DNA of 64,000 bases from Bacillota bacterium (GCA_023397475.1 JAEWUD010000043.1:26744-90743), one strand, 5' to 3'. Positions 26,235-35,421 are shown, counted from the stretch's first letter. Numbers and translations: made by a program. The notes: a model not told the origin generated them from the letters alone.

Positions 26235-27293
26235 ATGAAAGCAGCTGTACTTTATGGAAATCAAGATATACGATATGCGGATTTCCCTACGCCCGAGGTG
26301 ATAATGGGTCACGTCAAGATCAGGGTGAAGGCGTCGGGAATCTGTGGAAGTGACGTCCCCAGAGTGCTACATCATGGAGCGCACTATTACCCCATCGTGC
26401 TTGGTCACGAATTCGCGGGTGACGTTGTTGAAATCGGAGAGGGTGTAACCAGTCTCAAAGTTGGGGATACGGTCTCCGGTGTTCCGCTGATTCCCTGTAT
26501 GAAGTGCGAAGACTGTCAGGTTGGAAATTATTCTCTTTGCAAGTTCTATCGTTTTGTCGGATCCCGCGAGCAGGGTAGCTTTGCCGAATATGTTGTTCTG
26601 CCCGAACACAATGCGGTGAGGTATGATGCAGCGATTCCGTATGAGCAAGCCGCTTTGTTTGAACCTTCGACGGTGGCGTTACATGGATTGCTTTGTAACG
26701 ATTACCGAGGCGGCGAAGATGTAGCTGTTTTGGGCGGCGGAACAATCGGACTTTTCATGATGCAGTGGGCTCGGATATTCGGCGCTCGAAAAGTTGTCGT
26801 TTTCGACATTGATGAAGGACGACTGGCACTTGCAAAGAGACTTGGCGCGGACGAAACGGTTCTGACAAGCAAAGAGAACTTCATGCAAGACGTAAAGGAC
26901 ATTACCTCCGGAAGAGGTTTCGGATTCGTGTTTGAGACGGCCGGTCTTCCGGTAACCATGAGGATGGCATTTGAACTGGCGGCGAACAAAGCAAGAGTTT
27001 GTTTCGTTGGCACACCACATGTAGATCTGACGTTCTCGCCGGCTCAATGGGAACTGATGAATAGAAAAGAATTCAAGCTTACCGGCAGTTGGATGAGTTA
27101 CAGCGCACCCTTCCCCGGCAAAGAATGGGCGTTGACCGCACACTATTTCTCGACCGGTCAGCTTGCCTTCGATGAAGAGATGATTTTTCGAAAATATCCT
27201 TTGTCAGAGGTTGCCGAAGCATTTTCCTTGTACAAAGATCCCTCACAGGTTCATGGAAAAATCGTCCTACTAAATGACGAAGAAAGAGGTTAG
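26235..27293 (+). CDS. Zinc-dependent alditol dehydrogenase, GatD-like
   Basis: A 352-aa medium-chain dehydrogenase. The catalytic zinc site is Cys37 (GICGSD), His58-Glu59 (LGHEF); structural zinc uses Cys88, 91, 94 and 102. The Rossmann motif is GGGTIGLF. From memory, E. coli galactitol-1-phosphate dehydrogenase GatD shares GAHYYPI-LGHEF and the rare GSWM-Y-S-P-PG-EW block near the C-terminus, so this is closer to GatD than to sorbitol dehydrogenase. No PTS is present, so the substrate here may be the free alditol (for example galactitol to tagatose). Confidence 0.9.
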   Translation: MKAAVLYGNQDIRYADFPTPEVIMGHVKIRVKASGICGSDVPRVLHHGAHYYPIVLGHEFAGDVVEIGEGVTSLKVGDTVSGVPLIPCMKCEDCQVGNYSLCKFYRFVGSREQGSFAEYVVLPEHNAVRYDAAIPYEQAALFEPSTVALHGLLCNDYRGGEDVAVLGGGTIGLFMMQWARIFGARKVVVFDIDEGRLALAKRLGADETVLTSKENFMQDVKDITSGRGFGFVFETAGLPVTMRMAFELAANKARVCFVGTPHVDLTFSPAQWELMNRKEFKLTGSWMSYSAPFPGKEWALTAHYFSTGQLAFDEEMIFRKYPLSEVAEAFSLYKDPSQVHGKIVLLNDEERG

Positions 27294-27295
27294 CA

Positions 27296-28309
27296 ATGAT
27301 TACACCTGTAAATCCTGACACCGTACCCAAGATTACTCTGTCTTCGGGTGAGAATATTCCTTGTATTGGCATGGGCACATTTGGCTCCGACCGCTTTTCG
27401 GCGCAAGAAATTGCAGGAGCCGTCACCGGTGCAATCCAATTCGGATATCGCATGTTCGACTGTGCGTCTGTTTATGGTAATGAGGATTACATCGGAAAAG
27501 CCTTTGCAGGAGCGATGCAAGAGGGCACTGTTACGAGGGAAGAGCTCTTTATAACATCAAAAGTGTGGAATGACATGCATGGGAAGGGAGATGTTCTCAT
27601 CTCATGCGAGAAAACACTCCGAGATCTTCAACTGAATTATGTCGATTTGTATTTTGTTCATTGGCCTTTTGCCAATTATCATGCTCCGGGATGTTCCGGG
27701 GATGCCAGGAGTCCTGATGCTACGCCGTTCTCTATTGGGAGCTTCATGGGAACATGGAGACAGATGGAGAGTCTCGTCGATCAAGGACTGACTCGGTATA
27801 TCGGAATGTCTAATATGACGATCCCGAAACTCGAAGCGATTCTGCCCCTCTGCCGAATACAACCGATCGCCATCGAGATGGAACTTCACCCAAGCTTCCA
27901 ACAAGAGGAACTGTTTCGGTATTGTCTTGACCGAAAGATTCAGCCGATCGGATTCTGTCCGATTGGTTCGCCATCCCGACCGGATCGTGACAAGACAGAT
28001 ACGGATGTCTCTGATACGGAACTTCCGGAGGTTGTCGCGATTGGAAAAGCACACAACGTTCACCCGGCAATTATTTGCTTGAAGTGGGCCGTTCAACGCG
28101 GACAGATACCCATTCCCTTTGCCGTGGATGAGAAGTACTACGTAAGTAATCTGTTAAGCGTTATCAATGATCCCCTGACCGAAACAGAAATGCAACAGCT
28201 TAAGAACGCTGAAAGAAATTGCCGCCTTATTAAGGGGCAGGTCTTCTTGTGGAGCCATGCACAGGGATGGGAAGACCTGTGGGACATGGATGGAAGTATT
28301 ACGAGATAA
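27296..28309 (+). CDS. Aldo/keto reductase (aldose-reductase-like)
   Basis: A 337-aa TIM-barrel NAD(P)H oxidoreductase. The catalytic tetrad is visible: Asp and Tyr in FDCASVYGNE, Lys in FITSKVWN and His in YFVHWPF. It begins KITLSSGENIPCIGMGTFG, like aldose reductases. Placed next to the GatD-like dehydrogenase, it could reduce an aldose to the alditol that enzyme oxidises. The start ATG is 3 bp after the dehydrogenase stop (GAAAGAGG upstream). Confidence 0.92.
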   Translation: MITPVNPDTVPKITLSSGENIPCIGMGTFGSDRFSAQEIAGAVTGAIQFGYRMFDCASVYGNEDYIGKAFAGAMQEGTVTREELFITSKVWNDMHGKGDVLISCEKTLRDLQLNYVDLYFVHWPFANYHAPGCSGDARSPDATPFSIGSFMGTWRQMESLVDQGLTRYIGMSNMTIPKLEAILPLCRIQPIAIEMELHPSFQQEELFRYCLDRKIQPIGFCPIGSPSRPDRDKTDTDVSDTELPEVVAIGKAHNVHPAIICLKWAVQRGQIPIPFAVDEKYYVSNLLSVINDPLTETEMQQLKNAERNCRLIKGQVFLWSHAQGWEDLWDMDGSITR

Positions 28310-28323
28310 AGGAGAATATTCAA

Positions 28324-28752
28324 ATGTTAAAAGGAATTCCAAGCATTCTAACACCTGATCTGTTAAAGATTCTGATGGAAATGGGTCATGGCGACGAGCT
28401 TGTTCTGGCGGATGGAAACTATCCGTGCATGGGGCATCCATCGCGTGCTGTTCGCCTCGATGGTCACGGCATTCCTGAAGTGCTGGATGCGATTTTACAG
28501 GTTATGCCCCTGGATACATACGTAGAATATCCGTCGGTCCTGATGGCCGTCACACCGGGAGACTCTTATGTGCCTGAGATTTGGGAAAAATACAGAAATG
28601 TCGGTAGAAAACATGACACCGCAGGTCTTCGCGAGACGTCGATTCCGCGTTACGAGTTCTATGATCGCGCTGTGAAAGCTTACGCGCTTGTCGCAACCAG
28701 CGAGAGTTCTTTGTATGCCAACATCATTCTAAAAAAAGGTGTCGTCAAGTAA
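28324..28752 (+). CDS. RbsD/FucU-family sugar mutarotase
   Basis: A 142-aa protein with the family signature MGHGDELVLADGNYP, whose His is catalytic in RbsD/FucU. The opening LKGIPSILTPDLLKIL is nearest FucU, the L-fucose mutarotase, which also handles galacto-configured sugars. The start at 28324 follows GGAG. It interconverts anomers released by a glycosidase. It lies between the AKR and gatZ, with no gap to speak of, so it belongs to the same operon. Confidence 0.9.
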   Translation: MLKGIPSILTPDLLKILMEMGHGDELVLADGNYPCMGHPSRAVRLDGHGIPEVLDAILQVMPLDTYVEYPSVLMAVTPGDSYVPEIWEKYRNVGRKHDTAGLRETSIPRYEFYDRAVKAYALVATSESSLYANIILKKGVVK

Positions 28753-28765
28753 TCGGAGGCAAATG

Positions 28766-30094
28766 ATGAGTAGCTATTTGATGAATGTGGTCAAACTTCA
28801 AAAATCCGGTTATCCGGCTGGGATTTACTCGGCTTGTACGGCGAACCGGCATGTTCTGAAAGCAGTCATGCAGCGTGCGGCGGAGTCCGGCATTCCCGCG
28901 CTGATCGAAGCAACGGCAAACCAGGTAGATCAACATGGCGGATATACGGGTATGACTCCTGTTATGTTCGTGAAATACGTCGAGGATATTGCAAAAGAGA
29001 TGAATTTTCCGATGGAAAAAATCATTCTCGGAGGTGACCACTTAGGTCCGCTAACGTGGGCAAACAAACCGGAACAGGAAGCCATGCTCCTCGCTGAGGA
29101 ACTCGTGCGACAGTATGTGCTGGCCGGGTTTAAGAAGATTCACTTAGATACGTCTATGCGTCTTCTCGATGATGATGCTTTCGTGCCACTCTCTGACACC
29201 GTCATCGCGCGGCGTGGCGCGCGTTTGTGTGCCGTCGCTGAGTTAGCCTACAATGAGAGATTGAGAGTATTTCCTGATGCAGAAGCGCCGGTCTATATTA
29301 TCGGCAGCGAAGTTCCGATTCCCGGTGGGGCGCAGGAGCACGAGGAAGGAATCAAAGTAACGTCGCCTGAGGATTGCAAGACGTCTCTTGCCGCTTTCGA
29401 AAAGGCATATTGTGACATAGGCCTTGCGGAAGCCTGGAAGCGCGTCATAGCAATCGTCGTTCAGCCCGGAGTTGAATTCGGTGACAGTGACGTGTTTGTT
29501 TATGATCGGAAAGCGGCTGTTGATCTCATCGCATCCCTCAGAGATTGGCCGCAAGGTGTATTTGAAGGTCACTCAACCGACTATCAACCGAAAGAGGCGC
29601 TTCGCGCAATGGTTGAGGACGGCGTCGCCATACTGAAGGTTGGTCCGGCACTTACATTTGGACTTCGCGAAGCGCTTTTCTCTCTTGAGAAAATGGAGAA
29701 AGAACTCTACTTTGGTAAGAGTTGCCATTTCTCCAATTTTCAGGAAGTGTTTGAACAAGCGATGCTGGATGAGCCTCAGAACTGGCAGAAGCATTACCAT
29801 GGGAATGCCTGGGAGCTTCATTTCGCCCGGAGGTTCAGCTACTCCGACCGGGCCCGGTATTACTTGCCCAACAATGAAGTGGACAACTCCATTCATCTGC
29901 TGATAAAAAATCTCAATCAAGTACGCATTCCGATGACGCTGTTAAGCCAGTACATGCCTTTGCAGTATCAGGCTGTACGCTCCGGAAGAATAGAACTGAA
30001 CGCAGAGGCGATTATTGAAGATCGTATCGGAAATTATATTGACGATTATCTCTATGCCGTCATTCCGGAAAAACAAAACTTGGCGCAGGCATAG
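28766..30094 (+). CDS. gatZ: GatZ/KbaZ-family protein (tagatose-6-phosphate pathway)
   Basis: A 442-aa protein clearly related to E. coli GatZ. It shares QVxQxGGYTGMTP, RIILGGDHLGP-like IILGGDHLGP, IHLDTSM, IVVQPGVEFG and VLKVGPALTF-like ILKVGPALTF. E. coli GatZ was described as a non-catalytic subunit of GatY aldolase. In Agrobacterium a relative acts alone as tagatose-6-phosphate 4-epimerase. No gatY is nearby, so stand-alone epimerase activity giving fructose 6-phosphate is the better guess. The start at 28766 is 6 bases after GGAGG; the ATG at 28763 is too close. Confidence 0.92.
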   Translation: MSSYLMNVVKLQKSGYPAGIYSACTANRHVLKAVMQRAAESGIPALIEATANQVDQHGGYTGMTPVMFVKYVEDIAKEMNFPMEKIILGGDHLGPLTWANKPEQEAMLLAEELVRQYVLAGFKKIHLDTSMRLLDDDAFVPLSDTVIARRGARLCAVAELAYNERLRVFPDAEAPVYIIGSEVPIPGGAQEHEEGIKVTSPEDCKTSLAAFEKAYCDIGLAEAWKRVIAIVVQPGVEFGDSDVFVYDRKAAVDLIASLRDWPQGVFEGHSTDYQPKEALRAMVEDGVAILKVGPALTFGLREALFSLEKMEKELYFGKSCHFSNFQEVFEQAMLDEPQNWQKHYHGNAWELHFARRFSYSDRARYYLPNNEVDNSIHLLIKNLNQVRIPMTLLSQYMPLQYQAVRSGRIELNAEAIIEDRIGNYIDDYLYAVIPEKQNLAQA

Positions 30095-30170
30095 TTCTGA
30101 GTGTAGCGAAATTGAACAACTGTTTATGCGCGGTGTTGCTGAATGCTTTAATACTTTCTAACGATTATAG

Positions 30171-30179
30171 TGATATAAT
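30171..30179 (+). promoter_or_regulatory. Extended -10 promoter of the zinc-ribbon/VWA/PurA-like unit
   Basis: TGATATAAT (TGn plus perfect TATAAT) lies 28 bp before the ATG at 30207, which separates this unit from the sugar operon. Confidence 0.55.
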
Positions 30180-30206
30180 CGAGAAAAAGTATGGGTGAGG
30201 TACATC

Positions 30207-31178
30207 ATGCAAGCTGTTCGTTGTCCAAGTTGCGGAGCCACGCTTGATCTTGATAACAACCTAATGACGGCGAAGTGCAAGTTTTGCGGCAGTACCGTCA
30301 CTTTGTCGCCGGCGGATCTCGGTGTGGATCAGACAACCGTCGGAGTGCTCGCGGAGATGTTTCACGGCGATGCTGCCGGGGTCTTTCTCAAGAAGAAATT
30401 GGAAGAACTCAACATGGATGAGTACTGGAAGCATCACGCGCAAACGGTCACGTTTGTCACCGAGGATGACTCCGTCGTTGAGATCTCTTATATTCATAAT
30501 GTTACGGTCGAGAAGACAGAGATCTTCATGGGACGGTCGAATGTCTTTCTTTTATTCAATGCGCCGGAGGAAGCGAAGCACTATGTCGACGCAGCTTCTT
30601 CTGTTCAATTGCCTCCCGATGATAAACACAACATGAAGCAATTTCTGCCGGAGATCACGCATCAATTTACGCTTCGTGACCGCCGGGTTCTCCTCGTGAT
30701 TACCCGAGGCAGATATGAGTATCCGCTGGTTTCTTTTCGCGGTCTTCCGGACGTTCATGCCGCATGGATTGTAAGTCGTCTGGAGAATCTTTGCTGCCTT
30801 CTTCAGTACAATCATTTGACGGTACCGGATCTGGATATCCGTGACATTTATATCAATCCTGAGACACATCAGGCGTATCTGTACGGAGGGTTGTGGCGGG
30901 CGAACCGGATTGTTGGGGCCCTGTCGAGCGCAAAAACCTACGAGGCTGAGCTTCGCAGTGTGCGTAAGATCGCGTCAGAGGCAATGGGCTTCTCCGAAAT
31001 CGAGAATGCACAGAAGGCAATGCCGGAAGCTTTTTACGATTTTCTGAGAGAGAAACCAAAGGATGACGCATTTTCTGATTTTGCCTGGTGGGATGTCTCA
31101 TTGACGCTGGCCTACGGCAAACGTGTTTTTCGAGATCTTGGACTTAAAGAAAGTACATTATATTCATCGGGCACATAG
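30207..31178 (+). CDS. Zinc-ribbon protein with kinase-like remnant (unknown function)
   Basis: A 323-aa protein. A zinc ribbon uses Cys6, Cys9, Cys24 and Cys27 (CPSCG and CKFCG). The rest is soluble. Near residues 210-235 the stretch DIRDIYINPETHQAYLYGG has the spacing of a protein-kinase catalytic loop plus DFG strand but lacks the catalytic Asp/Asn and DFG, so a pseudokinase-like fold is possible. I do not recognise a named family. GTGAGG precedes the ATG at 30207; a GTG at 30195 is also in frame. The VWA gene starts 18 bp later, so these likely act together. Confidence 0.75.
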   Translation: MQAVRCPSCGATLDLDNNLMTAKCKFCGSTVTLSPADLGVDQTTVGVLAEMFHGDAAGVFLKKKLEELNMDEYWKHHAQTVTFVTEDDSVVEISYIHNVTVEKTEIFMGRSNVFLLFNAPEEAKHYVDAASSVQLPPDDKHNMKQFLPEITHQFTLRDRRVLLVITRGRYEYPLVSFRGLPDVHAAWIVSRLENLCCLLQYNHLTVPDLDIRDIYINPETHQAYLYGGLWRANRIVGALSSAKTYEAELRSVRKIASEAMGFSEIENAQKAMPEAFYDFLREKPKDDAFSDFAWWDVSLTLAYGKRVFRDLGLKESTLYSSGT

Positions 31179-31196
31179 AAGGAGAGGATAGCAATT

Positions 31197-32117
31197 ATGG
31201 GAAGCGGAAGTTACAGCAGCAGTGATTGGGCCAAGCTTAAGAGCAGTCGCAATATTCACGCGGATTCGAAGGTCAGCGATTTGTATCAGTCCCGCGGGAT
31301 GAAGGCGGCGTACGATCCGTCGAAGATCAAGGTCAGAGAATCGCGCGATTCAACGGATAACCCGCTGTCGACGGCGATCATCGTCGGTCTCGACGTGACC
31401 GGATCCATGGGATATCTTTCCGAGGAGATCGCGAAGAACTCTCTCAATAAGACCATGCTGGAGATCTACGACAAAGAGCCGGTTACAAACCCGCATATCA
31501 TGTTCCAGGCGATCGGCGACTCGAAGTCGGATCGTGCGCCGCTGCAGGCAACGCAGTTTGAGGCAGATATTCGTATTGCCGAACAGCTCCTGGATGTCTT
31601 TTTCGAGAGCGGCGGAGGCGGTAACGGCGGAGAGTCGTACTGCCTGTCCTGGTACTTTGCCGATATGCATACGGATATCGACTGCTATAACAAGCGCGGG
31701 AAGAAGGGCTATATCTTCACGATCGGCGACGAGCGTTGCCATGAGACACTAACGCGCGAGGAGATCAAGCGCGTGTTCGGCGATGACGTGGAACGCGATT
31801 ACTCGGCGAAGGAGTTATATCAGTCCGCCGCGAAAAAATACAATATTTTCCACATCGTGATGAAGGCCGGGTCGTATAAGAATCAGAACAGCGGTAAAGG
31901 CTGGGAGCTGCTGATTCCCGGACATGTAATTGAACTTGAACCGGAGCAGCTAACCTATCTTGCGGAACTGTTTGTGTCCGTCATGCAACTGTCGGAGGGC
32001 GGGAACAAGAAGGATATCGTTGCGCAATGGAAGGACCAGGGGGCACAGCTTGCCGTTGCGGAGGCGCTTGGCAGACTTTCTGTAGGCAATCAAAAACTGG
32101 GCTTCTTCAAATTCTGA
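31197..32117 (+). CDS. VWA-domain protein
   Basis: A 306-aa protein with a von Willebrand A domain. The metal-site motif is DVTGSM at residues 66-71, and a Gly-rich loop SGGGGNGGES lies near residue 140. There is no signal peptide, so it is cytoplasmic. Such domains bind a metal and mediate partner contacts, often beside ATPases, kinases or phosphatases. It stands between a zinc-ribbon protein and a PurA-like enzyme, and its stop TGA overlaps the next ATG by one base (TGATG). GAAGGAGAGGA precedes the start. Confidence 0.88.
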   Translation: MGSGSYSSSDWAKLKSSRNIHADSKVSDLYQSRGMKAAYDPSKIKVRESRDSTDNPLSTAIIVGLDVTGSMGYLSEEIAKNSLNKTMLEIYDKEPVTNPHIMFQAIGDSKSDRAPLQATQFEADIRIAEQLLDVFFESGGGGNGGESYCLSWYFADMHTDIDCYNKRGKKGYIFTIGDERCHETLTREEIKRVFGDDVERDYSAKELYQSAAKKYNIFHIVMKAGSYKNQNSGKGWELLIPGHVIELEPEQLTYLAELFVSVMQLSEGGNKKDIVAQWKDQGAQLAVAEALGRLSVGNQKLGFFKF

Positions 32118-33358
32118 TGGATCGAAGAATTACTGTTGTCATCGGCAAGAATTTCGGCGACGAAGGGAAAGGGCTCGCGACCGCGTATTTTGCCGGGCAG
32201 TCTTCCCATTCACTTGTTGTTAAGCACAACGGTGGCGCGCAAGCGGGACACACCGTGGATCGGACAGATGGGAGATTTGTCTTTCATCAGCTTTCCTCGG
32301 GGTCTTTCTGCGGGGCGTCAACCTATCTCTCTTCGACATTTCTTCCGGATCTGCTTAAACTTCCGGAGGAAGCGGAGGCGTTTCGCATTGCGGCCGGTCA
32401 TATGCCGACGGTTTATCTGGATGCGCAATGCCGGTTGACGACGGTTTTTGATGTGGTGCTGAACGCTCTCGCTGAGAGCTCGAGGGAGGGGGCGCGGCAC
32501 GGCAGCTGCGGGATGGGGATCCACGAGTCGATTCTCCGGAACGAGACGCCGGAGTATGCACTTTCGCTTGGGGAATTTGAGACATTCTCGCCTCGGGAAG
32601 CCGCCCTTTTTCTGGAAAAGGTCCGGACGGAGTATGTTCCGGTGCGACTTCAACAGTTGTCCAGGAAGGTACAAGAAGATAATGCGTGGTGTGACCTGCT
32701 TCGGGATCCGAATGTCGCGAGGAATGCGGCGGAGACGATGAAGTCGGCGTCCAGCTACTTCTCGATGATCCATGACGCGAAAGAACTCATCCTGACTGCG
32801 GAAAATTTGATTTTCGAAGGGGCACAGGGGCTGCTTCTGGATCGGAATAACCGCACGTACTGGCCGCATCTGACGCCGTCAGACACAGGGAGTAAGAATC
32901 CATTCGCGCTACTGAATCAATGCGGCATTTCCTATAACAAGAGCAACACAGAGGTCTGTTATGTGACGCGTTCTTATGTGACGCGGCATGGAGCCGGTCC
33001 GTTGCCGCATGAATGTGATCGAGAGGAGATCTCGCCGTTGATTCACGACCAGACGAATGTGGAGAACCAGTGGCAGGAGACGCTACGCTTCGCACGACAC
33101 CCCGGAGCAGGAGAATTCGTGCGCGCCATTGAAGAAGACCAGAAGTATTACGTAAATTCAGACGATCCGGAGACGCGAGAGAAGGCCTCCGTTTCGCTCA
33201 TGATTACGCATTTGAACGAGACCGACGGGAGAATCGTAAACGAGGACGCGGAACTTGGCTTTGAGGTTTATCTGAGCCATGAAGGGATGGCCGCATTTTT
33301 CGATAAAGTCTATACCGCATATAGTCCTTTTTCGGAGAGTATCCAGCGCGTAAAGTAA
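32117..33358 (+). CDS. Divergent adenylosuccinate synthetase homologue
   Basis: A 413-aa member of the PurA family. The GTP/IMP site motif GKNFGDEGKG keeps the catalytic Asp15, and AQAGHTV keeps His45, the pair used to phosphorylate IMP in PurA. FEGAQGLLLD and VTRHGAGPLPHE match later conserved blocks. The region where PurA has GRGIGPAY reads HGSCGMGIHES, and several spacer segments differ, so this is unlikely to be the housekeeping enzyme. It may join an amino acid to a purine-type nucleotide other than IMP. Translation is coupled to the VWA gene. No other purine gene is near. Confidence 0.85.
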   Translation: MDRRITVVIGKNFGDEGKGLATAYFAGQSSHSLVVKHNGGAQAGHTVDRTDGRFVFHQLSSGSFCGASTYLSSTFLPDLLKLPEEAEAFRIAAGHMPTVYLDAQCRLTTVFDVVLNALAESSREGARHGSCGMGIHESILRNETPEYALSLGEFETFSPREAALFLEKVRTEYVPVRLQQLSRKVQEDNAWCDLLRDPNVARNAAETMKSASSYFSMIHDAKELILTAENLIFEGAQGLLLDRNNRTYWPHLTPSDTGSKNPFALLNQCGISYNKSNTEVCYVTRSYVTRHGAGPLPHECDREEISPLIHDQTNVENQWQETLRFARHPGAGEFVRAIEEDQKYYVNSDDPETREKASVSLMITHLNETDGRIVNEDAELGFEVYLSHEGMAAFFDKVYTAYSPFSESIQRVK

Positions 33359-33387
33359 CCAAGAAAATTCGGATAGAATCGGTAACT

Positions 33388-33435
33388 CGATGCTTTTTAC
33401 AACCTCAATCAATGCTATAATAGCATCGTTTTATC
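33388..33435 (+). terminator. Possible terminator after the PurA-like gene
   Basis: CGATGCT at 33388-33394 pairs with AGCATCG at 33422-33428, followed by TTTTATC. The 27-nt loop contains the promoter of the next gene, so its role is uncertain. Confidence 0.4.
33413..33421 (+). promoter_or_regulatory. Extended -10 promoter of the channel gene
   Basis: TGCTATAAT, a perfect -10 with TGn, 48 bp before the ATG at 33470. Confidence 0.6.
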
Positions 33436-33469
33436 AGATAAAAGACAACAAGAGGGAGAATACGTACCT

Positions 33470-35341
33470 ATGAAAAAGGGGAAGCTCAAGTACATGTTTG
33501 ACAATCTGATGTCCAAGGGGCCATTGGCACTCATTGGATGTCTGGCACTCATTTCGACCGTTATCATAGCGATCATGTCTGGTATTGTACTGGCTACGAA
33601 CTCTCTTGAAGGTGTTGGATTCCCGGAACTAATGTGGATGGGATTCATGCGCACGCTGGATTCCGGCACGATAACCGGTGACAGCGGCTCCCCGATCTTT
33701 GTCGCGAGCATGCTCATCGTCACTCTCGCAGGTATTTTGGTGTTCAGCATCCTGATCGGTATTCTGACCACGGGTCTTCAGGACATGATGGACTCCCTCC
33801 GTAAAGGCCGTTCCAAGGTCATCGAGAGCAATCACACAATCATTCTCGGATGGTCGGATCAGATATTCACAATCATTTCTGAACTCATTGAGGCAAACAG
33901 CAACCTCAAGAAGTCCTGCATCGTTGTCATGGGCAACAAGGACAAGATCGAGATGGATGATGAGATTCGCAGCCGGATCCCTGATTCGGGAAAGACGAGA
34001 ATCGTATGCAGAACCGGAAATCCGATCGATGTGAATGACATGCGCATTGTGAACATGGCGGATTCGAAATCGCTGATTCTGATCGAAGATTCCGACGCCA
34101 ACACGATAAAGGCGGTTCTCGCCATTGTAAACACGGAAGGCTGCAAAGAGAAGGACTTCACGATTGTAACCGTGCTGAATGATGCGAAGAACTTGGAGGT
34201 TGCGCAAATCGCCTCACAGGGACGCGTCGAGTATATTCTTTACAATGACATCATTTCCCGCATCATTGCGCAAACCTGTCGTCAACCCGGGATTTCTGCG
34301 GTTTATCTTGACCTGTTGGATTACGACGGAGACGAGATCTACATTTCGGAATGTAGTTGTCTTGTCGGTAAGACATTTAGTGAAGCGCTTTTCTGCTTCA
34401 TGGATTCAACACTCATGGGCGTTAAGCGCGGAAAGGTGACGCAACATAAGCCCCCGATGGACTATGTGATCGAGGCCGGAGACGAGATTATCGCCATCGC
34501 GGAAGATGATGATACGTTGATCGCTGATGCGGATGCCACCTACACCATTATGGAAGAAGCCATCGAAACACAACGGATGATCTCGGCTTCGGAGCCTGAA
34601 TATATCCTGATCCTGGGATGGAATGAGAACGGGACAGCGATCATCGAGGAGCTTGATGCCTATGTTCCAAAGGGTTCTTTTCTGGCGGTAGCATCAGACA
34701 CTGAAGATACTTCCTCACAGTGGGAGAAAGCCGGGCATGAACTCCAGAATTTGACGGTCGAATTTTATACGGACGATGTCACGGATCGCAAAGTCCTCGA
34801 TGGACTCATGGCGAAGAATTTCCACCATGTTGTTCTCCTCAGCGACAAGTATACTGAAGACGTGCAGAAGTCGGATGCCAACACACTTATAACGCTGCTT
34901 CACCTTCGCGATATCTCGGAGAAGACAGAGTATGTCTTTAACACAGTAAGCGAGATCCTCGACAACCGGAATCGACAGCTTGCAGAAGTTGCAAAGGTGA
35001 ATGATTTCATTATCAGTGAGAAGATTATCAGCCTGATGCTCGCCCAGATCTCGGAGAATAAATATCTTGGGCCGGTATTTCAAGACCTTTTCGATGCCGA
35101 CGGTTCTGAGATCTACATGAAACCTGCGCAGAATTACATCAAGAAGGGTGCCAAGGTGAATTTTTACACCGTTGTTGAAGCAGCCCGACGCAAGAACGAG
35201 ATCGTCATCGGTTACAAGATTCAGTCGCAACAACATGACAGCACGAAGTCCTTCGGAATCTACACCAATCCGAAGAAGACGACCGAAGTCTGTTTTGAGG
35301 CGGACGATATGCTGATCGTCATCGCGGAAGAACAGTTCTGA
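33470..35341 (+). CDS. CASTOR/POLLUX-like ion channel with NAD-binding domains
   Basis: A 623-aa membrane protein. Two N-terminal helices (about residues 18-42 and 78-102) flank a pore-like region. Two RCK-type Rossmann units follow, each beginning with the same pattern: HTIILGWSDQ near residue 123 and YILILGWNENG near 380. This arrangement is that of the CASTOR/POLLUX cation channels, first known from legume nuclei and also found in bacteria. GAGGGAG precedes the ATG. It stands alone; the ligand and ion are not evident. Confidence 0.85.
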   Translation: MKKGKLKYMFDNLMSKGPLALIGCLALISTVIIAIMSGIVLATNSLEGVGFPELMWMGFMRTLDSGTITGDSGSPIFVASMLIVTLAGILVFSILIGILTTGLQDMMDSLRKGRSKVIESNHTIILGWSDQIFTIISELIEANSNLKKSCIVVMGNKDKIEMDDEIRSRIPDSGKTRIVCRTGNPIDVNDMRIVNMADSKSLILIEDSDANTIKAVLAIVNTEGCKEKDFTIVTVLNDAKNLEVAQIASQGRVEYILYNDIISRIIAQTCRQPGISAVYLDLLDYDGDEIYISECSCLVGKTFSEALFCFMDSTLMGVKRGKVTQHKPPMDYVIEAGDEIIAIAEDDDTLIADADATYTIMEEAIETQRMISASEPEYILILGWNENGTAIIEELDAYVPKGSFLAVASDTEDTSSQWEKAGHELQNLTVEFYTDDVTDRKVLDGLMAKNFHHVVLLSDKYTEDVQKSDANTLITLLHLRDISEKTEYVFNTVSEILDNRNRQLAEVAKVNDFIISEKIISLMLAQISENKYLGPVFQDLFDADGSEIYMKPAQNYIKKGAKVNFYTVVEAARRKNEIVIGYKIQSQQHDSTKSFGIYTNPKKTTEVCFEADDMLIVIAEEQF

Positions 35342-35421
35342 TTGTTCGGATAGGACGAACGGATATAACGACGAGAGACATTACTTACTGTCAATTCATC
35401 AAATAAGTAATTAAGTAAACG

